NCBI GenBank assembly: GCA_947601845.1
Contig: CANQGH010000015.1
Span: forward strand, 1-36,141
Length of the DNA stretch: 36,141 nucleotides
Source of the DNA: an uncultured Bacilli bacterium
GTDB lineage: Bacteria; Bacillota_I; Bacilli_A; RF39; UBA660
Reading direction: 5' to 3'
Part shown: piece after piece, positions 8,417 to 14,873 of the stretch
Layout: every line of letters begins with the position of its first letter
Numbering within the stretch: the first letter of the stretch is position 1
Translations under genes and position numbers: made by a program
The notes under the pieces: model-generated
What the model saw: only the letters and a program-made list of their open reading frames with translations
Databases searched by the model: none
What the model was told of the DNA's origin: nothing

Positions 8417-9606
8417 GAAAGTTTTTAAAAAGCCTATTAATAGTAGCTATTATTATATCTTTAATTCCTTATAAAGCTAATGCCCAGACAATGGGGGAGT
8501 TAGAAAGTGAGTTACAAAAGTATATTGATCAAGCTAATGCCAATAAAGATGCTATCAATAAAACGGAAGAAGAAATCAAGCAAACTAATAATGAAATAGA
8601 ACAAATTAAACAAGAGATGAAAGATTTACAAGCGGAAATAGTTAAGTTAAACGAAGAAATCAAACAATATAATGAAGAAATCAAGCAAAAGAGTTTAGAA
8701 ACCGAAGAACTTTTCCGTTATTTACAAGTATCACAAGGAGAAAATATTTATTTGGAATATGCCTTTGGTGCTGAAACAATTACTGATTTAATTTATCGTA
8801 TGGCTATTGTGGATCAAATGACTGAATATAATAATCAAGTCATGGATGAATTAGAGCAAATGATAGAAGCTAATAAAAAGCGTGAAAAAGAAATAGATGA
8901 GATTAAGGTACAATTAAGTAATAAACAAAAAGATTTGGAAAGTAAACTAATAACATTAGGAAATAAAAAACAATCCTTAGTAGTAGGTGGAGCATCTATT
9001 GATGAGCAAATTAAAATATATCAAGGAATAGTAGATGGATATAGAAAACAAGGATGTAAATCTAATGATGTAATTGGCGTTACTTGTGCTAAAGGTTCTT
9101 CTGGAGCATTTAGAAGACCGGTTAGTGTTGGATATATTACTAGTGAATTTGGTTGGCGTTGGGGTAGTTTCCACCGTGCTGTAGACATTAGTAATGGTGA
9201 CCCATACAATACTAAAATTTATCCTGTTGCTAATGGTACGATTACTTCTATATATAATGATATTTATGGAGCTTTAATTTTGATAATAACGCATTATGAT
9301 GCGGTTAGTAGACAATATTATTCTTCTCTTTATGCTCATATGAGTTCATATGCTCCTAATCTATATGTAGGAAAGTATGTAACTACTGATGACTATATTG
9401 GTTATATGGGAATGACAGGGTATGCTTCAGGACCACATCTACATCTTGAAATAGCACCATGTCGTATATATCAAGATAGTAACTGTGGTACTTGGGATGA
9501 CTATTTGAACTATATTCGTGATCAAGCCGATTATCATGGCTATGGCGGTCCTAGACAATTAATTAATTTCCCTAGTGGATTATATAATGCTTGGTATAGT
9601 AGATAG
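8413..9606 (+). CDS. Coiled-coil M23 (LytM) murein endopeptidase, FtsEX partner
   Basis: 397 residues with a signal peptide (MRKFLKSLLIVAIIISLIPY, cleavage after about ANA, residue 24), a long coiled coil of K/E/Q heptads (about 27-190) and a C-terminal M23 peptidase domain. The zinc and catalytic set is complete: H254 and D258 in FHRAVDI, H309 in YAHM, and H342/H344 in HLHLEI. It should therefore cut peptidoglycan cross-bridges itself, unlike E. coli EnvC, whose M23 site is degenerate. The plan, coiled coil plus hydrolase directly after ftsEX, parallels EnvC, PcsB (CHAP) and CwlO (NlpC/P60), and FtsX presumably controls its activity. It is translationally coupled to ftsX (4-nt overlap). Confidence 0.92.
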   Translation: MRKFLKSLLIVAIIISLIPYKANAQTMGELESELQKYIDQANANKDAINKTEEEIKQTNNEIEQIKQEMKDLQAEIVKLNEEIKQYNEEIKQKSLETEELFRYLQVSQGENIYLEYAFGAETITDLIYRMAIVDQMTEYNNQVMDELEQMIEANKKREKEIDEIKVQLSNKQKDLESKLITLGNKKQSLVVGGASIDEQIKIYQGIVDGYRKQGCKSNDVIGVTCAKGSSGAFRRPVSVGYITSEFGWRWGSFHRAVDISNGDPYNTKIYPVANGTITSIYNDIYGALILIITHYDAVSRQYYSSLYAHMSSYAPNLYVGKYVTTDDYIGYMGMTGYASGPHLHLEIAPCRIYQDSNCGTWDDYLNYIRDQADYHGYGGPRQLINFPSGLYNAWYSR

Positions 9607-9630
9607 AATTTATTTCTATCTTTTTTGTTT
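9601..9630 (+). terminator. Rho-independent terminator of ftsEX operon
   Basis: Stem AGATAGAA/TTCTATCT (9601-9608 and 9614-9621) around loop TTTAT, overlapping the stop codon, followed by a T run interrupted by one G. Confidence 0.8.
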
Positions 9631-9657
9631 TGCAAATATAGGCCCCCAAACTAGTGG

Positions 9658-9686
9658 TTGCTAAATAAGCCTAAAAGTGTTAAAAT
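9658..9686 (+). promoter_or_regulatory. Promoter of the HEVGH-motif gene
   Basis: -35 TTGCTA (9658-9663), 17-nt spacer, -10 TAAAAT (9681-9686) preceded by TGT (extended -10). It shares the 13-mer AAGTGTTAAAATA with the uvrB promoter. Confidence 0.65.
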
Positions 9687-9721
9687 ATTAACGATTTTTG
9701 AAAAAGATGGGGGAAAACTAA

Positions 9722-10720
9722 ATGAGTAAGGTTGTCGAAATTGTCAAATTAATTGATTATTATCAATTTGCTTTATTCGGATTTGTAGGAGTTGATATTG
9801 AAACAGGTAATATTAAATATTACTCCCACTATGATAGGAATAATGTATATCGACAAAATGAACTTTATGAATTTGATATAAATAAAGTAGATGGCGATTA
9901 TAAATTGTTACAAAATTTGCAACATTGTACGTATGAGAGTAGAAAAATATCCCCTGAATTACCACAGGAATTAACTTCATTACTTCCTGCTATTATATTA
10001 GAACATACTAAATTTAATTTATCAAGATCGTTACCTATTACTTATATTAATTTGAATAAAAATAATGTTTCTTTAGAATATAATTCAGGACAATATGCTT
10101 TCGGAACATCATCTTTTGCTGCTAGATATGTACCTGTTTGTAATGTAATTCAATTAACAACCACTAAAGATGAGTGGGAGACTTTTCAAGATCATAGAAA
10201 AATTGAATATTTGAATTACCTTAGACATGAAGTAGGACATATGAAAGCTACAAGAAGTAAGTTATGTGAAAATACTAATAAATTATTAGTAAAGACTGGC
10301 TTTTCTAGTTATAAAATGACCTTGTTGCCATGTATTAATGCGGTTAATTTAAATGGAGAAATTAACGCATTTTATGGTGTACACAAAACAGGCCATGTAA
10401 ATGATTTAGAAGTTATATTAGAGGAAATTATTAATGATTTAGATTGCACTTTAGCATGTAAGGGCTTTGTTGGTGGCTATCCTTCTTTGGGTAAGAGGAT
10501 AAATACTTTATGTGATGATAAATTGTTAGAAGCAAGGTATTGTCATGGTATGGACATATATTATGATAGTATGTGTAAGATAATTAATAGCAAAGATTTA
10601 GCAGTAGAATTATTAGAAACCATGTTAGATAGTGCTTATGGAAAAAATCCTACAATATCGTTTGATAAAGCTAATCAATTAATAAAAAAATATGAAATAG
10701 CCAAGAGAAAAATTCAATAA
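9722..10720 (+). CDS. Uncharacterised protein with zincin-like HEVGH motif
   Basis: I do not recognise this 332-residue protein. It has no signal peptide or membrane segment, so it is probably cytoplasmic. The one strong motif is HEVGH at residues 169-173 (in RHEVGHMKATRSK), an exact HExxH zinc-peptidase signature; a Glu-rich helix further on (EVILEEIINDLDC, about 233-245) could supply the third ligand, as in gluzincins. A metallopeptidase is possible but not shown. It is monocistronic, with its own promoter, a terminator upstream, and a weak hairpin (AAAGTA/TACTTT, 10720-10741) downstream. The ribosome site is unusual, GGGGGAAAA, able to pair to the anti-SD with a G-U wobble. Confidence 0.6.
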   Translation: MSKVVEIVKLIDYYQFALFGFVGVDIETGNIKYYSHYDRNNVYRQNELYEFDINKVDGDYKLLQNLQHCTYESRKISPELPQELTSLLPAIILEHTKFNLSRSLPITYINLNKNNVSLEYNSGQYAFGTSSFAARYVPVCNVIQLTTTKDEWETFQDHRKIEYLNYLRHEVGHMKATRSKLCENTNKLLVKTGFSSYKMTLLPCINAVNLNGEINAFYGVHKTGHVNDLEVILEEIINDLDCTLACKGFVGGYPSLGKRINTLCDDKLLEARYCHGMDIYYDSMCKIINSKDLAVELLETMLDSAYGKNPTISFDKANQLIKKYEIAKRKIQ

Positions 10721-10818
10721 AGTAAAGTTATCTTCTACTTTTTACTATACCCTATTTTGATTGTATGCTCATATAATCTTTTCCAATTGGGCTATAAGTA
10801 AGTGCCTTTAACTCTTCC

Positions 10819-10847
10819 TTGTTTTATTATGCAATAAGTGTTAAAAT
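10819..10847 (+). promoter_or_regulatory. Promoter of uvrB
   Basis: -35 TTGTTT (10819-10824), 17-nt spacer, -10 TAAAAT (10842-10847) with TGT extension, 39 nt before the uvrB start. No LexA/DinR-type GAAC-N4-GTTC box is visible between 10721 and 10885. Confidence 0.65.
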
Positions 10848-10885
10848 AATGGTGCTATTTTAAGCCGTAGTGAGGAGGAGTAAAG

Positions 10886-12835
10886 ATGTTCAAATTAGTA
10901 TCAAAATATACACCAAGTGGTGACCAACCACAAGCAATTAATGAATTAGTAAAAGGTATAAAAGAAAATAAAAAACATCAAGTTCTTCTTGGGGCAACGG
11001 GAACAGGAAAAACCTTTACTATTGCTAATGTTATAGAAAAAGTAAATAAACCAACACTTGTCCTTGCTCACAATAAAACTCTTGCAGGTCAACTTTATTC
11101 CGAATTAAAAGAATTATTCCCTGAGAATCGTGTGGAATACTTTGTTAGTTATTATGATTATTATCAGCCCGAAGCATATGTTCCATCAACTGATACTTAT
11201 ATTGAAAAAGATTCATCTATTAACGATGAAATAGATGAGTTGCGTCATTCTGCTACTAGCGCCTTATTATCAAGAGATGATGTTATTGTTGTAGCAAGTG
11301 TATCTTGTATTTATGGTATAGGTGAAGTAGAGGAATATCGAAATAAAATGTTGACTCTAAATGTTGGTGATAATGCTGACCGTGATCAAATTTTATTGAA
11401 ACTAGTAGACATGTTATATGAACGTAATGATATTGATTTTAAACGTGGTACCTTTAGAGTTAAAGGCGATGTTTTAGAAATTATTCCTGCTAATGATAAA
11501 AGTAGTGGTATAAGAATTGAGTTCTTTGGTGATGAAATTGATCGTATTAGTGAAATAGATACTTTGACTGGAGCTATTAAAACGAATAAGAAAACTATCT
11601 CTATTTTTCCAGCTAGTCACTTTGTTACTAGTGAAGATAAATTACATCATGCGATTACTACTATTAAAGAGGAATTAAAAGATAGACTAGAATATTTTAA
11701 AGAAAATAATAAATTACTTGAGTATCAACGATTAGAGCAAAGAACTAATTACGATTTAGAAATGTTAGAAGAGACAGGGTTCTGTACTGGCGTTGAAAAC
11801 TACTCTCGCCATTTAGCAGGTCGTAAGGAAGGAGAAACACCAACTACTTTAATGGATTTCTTCCCTAAAGATTACTTGTTAGTAATAGATGAGTCTCATG
11901 TTACTATTCCGCAAGTTAGAGGTATGTATAATGGCGATAGAGCAAGAAAAATGAATTTAGTTGATTATGGCTTTAGATTGCCAAGTGCCTTAGATAATAG
12001 GCCTTTAAAATTCGATGAATTCGCAAATAAAATCAATCAAGCGATATATGTATCGGCAACTCCTGGAGACTATGAACTAGAGCTTGTTAATAATAAATTT
12101 GTAGAACAAATTATAAGACCAACAGGTCTATTAGACCCACTAATAGAAGTTCGTAAGAGTGAAGGTCAAATTGATGATTTAGTAAATGAAATAAAAATGC
12201 GTATTGCTAAAAATGAACGTACTTTGGTGACTACTCTAACTATTCGTATGGCCGAAGAATTAACTAATTATTTAAAAGCACTAGATATTAAAGTAGCGTA
12301 TCTTCATACAGAAATTAAAACCCTAGAGCGAATGCAGATTATAAGGGATTTGCGCTTGGGTAAATATGACTGTATTGTTGGTATTAACTTATTACGTGAA
12401 GGAATAGATATTCCAGAAGTTAGTTTAATAGCTATATTAGATGCGGATAAAGAAGGATTCTTACGTAGTAGTAGAAGTCTAATTCAGACAATTGGTAGGT
12501 GTGCTAGAAATGCCAATGGTAAGTGTATCATGTATGCTGATAAGGTAACTGATTCGATGGATTATGCTATTAAGGAGACAATGCGTCGTAGAAGTATTCA
12601 AGAACAATATAATAAAGAACATAATATTATTCCGCAAACCATTATGAAAGAGATTAGGGAAGCAATTAGTAATGTTGATGAAGTCCACGACAAGAAAGTT
12701 AAAGTAACTAAACAAGAAATGGTTAAAACAATTGATAAGATTGAGCAAGAAATGAAAGAGGCTGCTCGCAATCTTGACTTTGAAAGGGCAATGGAACTAA
12801 GGGATATTTTATTTGAAATGAAGAGTGAAATGTAA
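10886..12835 (+). CDS. uvrB: Excinuclease ABC subunit B
   Basis: UvrB is the damage-verifying helicase-like subunit of nucleotide excision repair; it is loaded by UvrA and then pairs with UvrC. The 649 residues show Walker A GATGTGKT (36-43), the beta-hairpin [12 protein letters not shown] that clamps the damaged strand, the DESHVTIPQ Walker B region, helicase motif [11 protein letters not shown] and a C-terminal UVR domain (about 615-645, [17 protein letters not shown]) for UvrC contact. It starts at ATG 10886 after GAGGAGG. uvrA follows 2 kb downstream in the same direction with three genes between them. The stop overlaps the next gene's ATG by one base (TAATG). Confidence 0.97.
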   Translation: MFKLVSKYTPSGDQPQAINELVKGIKENKKHQVLLGATGTGKTFTIANVIEKVNKPTLVLAHNKTLAGQLYSELKELFPENRVEYFVSYYDYYQPEAYVPSTDTYIEKDSSINDEIDELRHSATSALLSRDDVIVVASVSCIYGIGEVEEYRNKMLTLNVGDNADRDQILLKLVDMLYERNDIDFKRGTFRVKGDVLEIIPANDKSSGIRIEFFGDEIDRISEIDTLTGAIKTNKKTISIFPASHFVTSEDKLHHAITTIKEELKDRLEYFKENNKLLEYQRLEQRTNYDLEMLEETGFCTGVENYSRHLAGRKEGETPTTLMDFFPKDYLLVIDESHVTIPQVRGMYNGDRARKMNLVDYGFRLPSALDNRPLKFDEFANKINQAIYVSATPGDYELELVNNKFVEQIIRPTGLLDPLIEVRKSEGQIDDLVNEIKMRIAKNERTLVTTLTIRMAEELTNYLKALDIKVAYLHTEIKTLERMQIIRDLRLGKYDCIVGINLLREGIDIPEVSLIAILDADKEGFLRSSRSLIQTIGRCARNANGKCIMYADKVTDSMDYAIKETMRRRSIQEQYNKEHNIIPQTIMKEIREAISNVDEVHDKKVKVTKQEMVKTIDKIEQEMKEAARNLDFERAMELRDILFEMKSEM

Positions 12836-13647
12836 TGAAGTTTAAAAAAATTTATGTAGAAATAACTAATAATTGTAATTTAAATTGCCCTTTTTGTATT
12901 GGCAATCATAGGAAGAAAGAGACTATTTCTATGGACCGTTTTAAAATATTATTGACTAAATTAGAAGGATATACTAAATATTTATATTTTCATGTTATGG
13001 GGGAGCCTTTACTTCATCCGCAAATTAATGAACTAATAAATATGGCTAGTAAAAAGTTTCATGTAAATATAACTACCAATGGTTTTTTAATAGATAAGAT
13101 TCAAAATAATAAAAATATTAGCAAGATTAATATATCATTACATAGTGCTTACACCAAAAGTCAGGATGAGATAAATAAATATATGGATAAAATTTTTTCT
13201 GCGGTTGATAAACTAGTACTAAATAATACCGTAATTAATTATCGATTATGGATTGATAATGATAAAAAAGATATTATTCTAAAGAAGTTACAAGAAAAGT
13301 ATCATATTGACTTCCCTTTGAATAGAAGTGTGAAATTAAATGATAAAATCTTTTTTCAAATTGATAAACAGTTTACCTGGCCTAGTTTAGACAATTCTTA
13401 TACAAGTGATACTGGAACTTGTTTAGGGTGTCGTGAACAGTTGGGCATATTAGTCGATGGTACTGTTGTCCCTTGCTGTTTAGATAGTAATGGTATTATT
13501 AAGTTGGGAAATATTTATGAACAAGATTTAAGTGATATAATAAATAGTAAAATGTTTCAAGGCATAAAGATGGGATTCGAACAAAACAAAAAAATTCATT
13601 CGTTATGTAGGAAGTGCAATTTTTATGATGAAAGAAAATCTAGTTGA
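12835..13647 (+). CDS. Radical SAM protein with SPASM-like C-terminus
   Basis: 270 residues. The N-terminal CNLNCPFC (C14, C18, C21) is the CxxxCxxC cluster that binds the SAM-cleaving [4Fe-4S]. GEP in VMGEPLLHP is the usual SAM-binding motif. A second Cys set near the C-terminus (TCLGCREQLGI, VVPCCLD, LCRKCNF) looks like a short SPASM auxiliary cluster domain, as in peptide-modifying enzymes and anaerobic maturases. The substrate is unknown; no precursor peptide of RiPP type is visible beside it, although the next gene overlaps it. It is coupled to uvrB by TAATG, and presence of the enzyme fits an anaerobic lifestyle (inference). Confidence 0.85.
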   Translation: MKFKKIYVEITNNCNLNCPFCIGNHRKKETISMDRFKILLTKLEGYTKYLYFHVMGEPLLHPQINELINMASKKFHVNITTNGFLIDKIQNNKNISKINISLHSAYTKSQDEINKYMDKIFSAVDKLVLNNTVINYRLWIDNDKKDIILKKLQEKYHIDFPLNRSVKLNDKIFFQIDKQFTWPSLDNSYTSDTGTCLGCREQLGILVDGTVVPCCLDSNGIIKLGNIYEQDLSDIINSKMFQGIKMGFEQNKKIHSLCRKCNFYDERKSS

Positions 13648-14173
13648 AATAAAAGGATACAAAGCTTTTGATGCCAATAGAACTAATCGTTACGGAGTTG
13701 TGTTTGAAGAGGGCAAGACCTATACCGTAGATGGAGAACTTAAGATTGGACCCTGTGGCAACGGATATCATTTTTGTTCTTATTTATCTGATGTTTTTCG
13801 CTATGTTAATGCTAGGGAATTACCTGTTACAGTAGCGGTAGTTACATCTGGGGGTAAGCGCATTGATTTTAATGATGAGTACTATGGATATTATGATATG
13901 CATGTTGCTTCCACAATTACTATTGATAGATTCCTTAGTCGCAAAGAAATAATTGAACATATGATACAAAGACCTGATTTTGAATGTATAAAATTTTTTC
14001 AAACTTTTAGATTAAATGCAGAAGAAAGAATGCTATTTATTGATAAATATGTCAAAGATGATAATAAAAATATGCTCAATTATTTAGCATATTATCAATT
14101 AGATTGTGAAGATGCATTTGACCGAAAAGAAAATAATTTACAAGAAATATTACTAAAAAAATATCCACAGTAA
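13625..14173 (+). CDS. DUF7666-like protein overlapping the radical SAM gene
   Basis: 182 residues, no signal peptide or TM segment. The N-terminal part, with YKAFDANRTNRYGVVFEEGK, a GYHFCSYLSDVFRY stretch and TVAVVTSGGKRIDF, follows the pattern of DUF7666-type proteins (a short beta-rich module with KGFD...G.F..GK.Y and G.H.C...DV), which I know mainly from phages and accessory genes; the function is unknown. It starts inside the end of the radical SAM gene (ATG 13625 or 13628; TAGGAAG upstream), a 23-base overlap that suggests coupled translation and possibly a shared task. The remaining C-terminal half is helical and unremarkable. Confidence 0.6.
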   Translation: MMKENLVEIKGYKAFDANRTNRYGVVFEEGKTYTVDGELKIGPCGNGYHFCSYLSDVFRYVNARELPVTVAVVTSGGKRIDFNDEYYGYYDMHVASTITIDRFLSRKEIIEHMIQRPDFECIKFFQTFRLNAEERMLFIDKYVKDDNKNMLNYLAYYQLDCEDAFDRKENNLQEILLKKYPQ

Positions 14174-14208
14174 TTGTGAATAAAAAATAATCAAAAAAAA
14201 TATCCACA
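14161..14208. promoter_or_regulatory. Cluster of DnaA-box-like 9-mers
   Basis: TGTGAATAA at 14175-14183 is a perfect TTATNCACA box on the minus strand; ATATCCACA at 14161-14169 and 14200-14208 each differ from TTATCCACA at one base. They sit in an AT-rich gap before the YqeG gene. The first box overlaps the preceding gene's last codons (Tyr-Pro-Gln), so it may be chance. A hairpin TCCAC/GTGGA (14203-14219) overlaps the third box. Confidence 0.35.
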
Positions 14209-14242
14209 AAATAAGTGGAAAAAATAAAATAATCAATTTTTG

Positions 14243-14251
14243 TGGTATAAT
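14243..14251 (+). promoter_or_regulatory. Extended -10 promoter of the YqeG gene
   Basis: TGGTATAAT, consensus hexamer 14246-14251 with TGn. The start codon at 14274 lies about 22 nt downstream, so the 5' UTR would be very short (about 15 nt). Confidence 0.55.
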
Positions 14252-14273
14252 ACGATTGATTGTGAGTGATAAT

Positions 14274-14861
14274 ATGTCTAAAAAAAATATAGAGATGTTA
14301 AAAACTTTTTGGGAAGTAATGCGAAATAATGAGAAAATTGTTGATTTAATTATTCCTAACAGTTATACCAAAAGCGTATATGATATTGATTATGAAGAAC
14401 TATATCAAAAAGGTTATAGAAATCTTCTTTTTGATATTGATAATACATTATTACCAGTTAATGATATTAAGGTTCCTAAAGAATTAATCAATTTAATGAA
14501 GAAAGTTCAAGATTTGAACTTTAATATATGTATAATGTCTAACAATCATTTAGATAGAGTAGTACCTCCTGCCAAAGCCTTAGGAGTAGAATATTTAGCT
14601 GATGCTAATAAGCCAACTAAAGAATCTTTTGATCGAGCCTTAAGACTTATCGATGGAAATATTGATGATTCAGTAATGATTGGAGATCAAATGTTAAGCG
14701 ATATAAAGGGAGCTAATAGTTATGGTTTATATACAATCTTAGTAGATCCTCTATCTAATAAATATGATATTAAAACTGGAACTAGTAGAGTTCTACAAAA
14801 TATTATGGAAAAAAAGTTACATAAAAGAAATATCTTTCACAAAAATAGTTATTATAAGTAG
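14274..14861 (+). CDS. yqeG: YqeG family HAD IIIA-type phosphatase
   Basis: A cytoplasmic haloacid-dehalogenase fold hydrolase of 195 residues. The nucleophile motif is FDIDNTLLP (D54, D56), motif II is IMSNN, motif III is the Lys in NKPTKESF, and motif IV is MIGDQMLSD. That is a complete HAD catalytic set. YqeG-type enzymes are annotated as phosphatases; in some lineages related proteins act on phosphatidylglycerophosphate, but the substrate here is not known. I chose ATG 14274 over a TTG at 14256, which would lie only 5 nt past the -10. The N-terminus carries about 25 residues more than Bacillus YqeG. It ends 12 nt before uvrA. Confidence 0.88.
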   Translation: MSKKNIEMLKTFWEVMRNNEKIVDLIIPNSYTKSVYDIDYEELYQKGYRNLLFDIDNTLLPVNDIKVPKELINLMKKVQDLNFNICIMSNNHLDRVVPPAKALGVEYLADANKPTKESFDRALRLIDGNIDDSVMIGDQMLSDIKGANSYGLYTILVDPLSNKYDIKTGTSRVLQNIMEKKLHKRNIFHKNSYYK

Positions 14862-14873
14862 TAGGTGACAAAT

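Noticed and set aside
10757-10777. TTGATT and TATAAT at 10757 and 10772 as a uvrB promoter
   Set aside because: Spacer of 9 nt; the TTGTTT-17-TAAAAT pair at 10819-10847 has correct spacing.
14203-14219. TCCAC/GTGGA hairpin with T run on the minus strand as a terminator
   Set aside because: No gene on the minus strand could use it and the plus strand has no T tract; it is more likely a by-product of the box-like sequences.
14256-14273. TTG 14256 as the yqeG start
   Set aside because: It is 5 nt past the -10 hexamer and would lie upstream of the expected transcription start; ATG 14274 is better.
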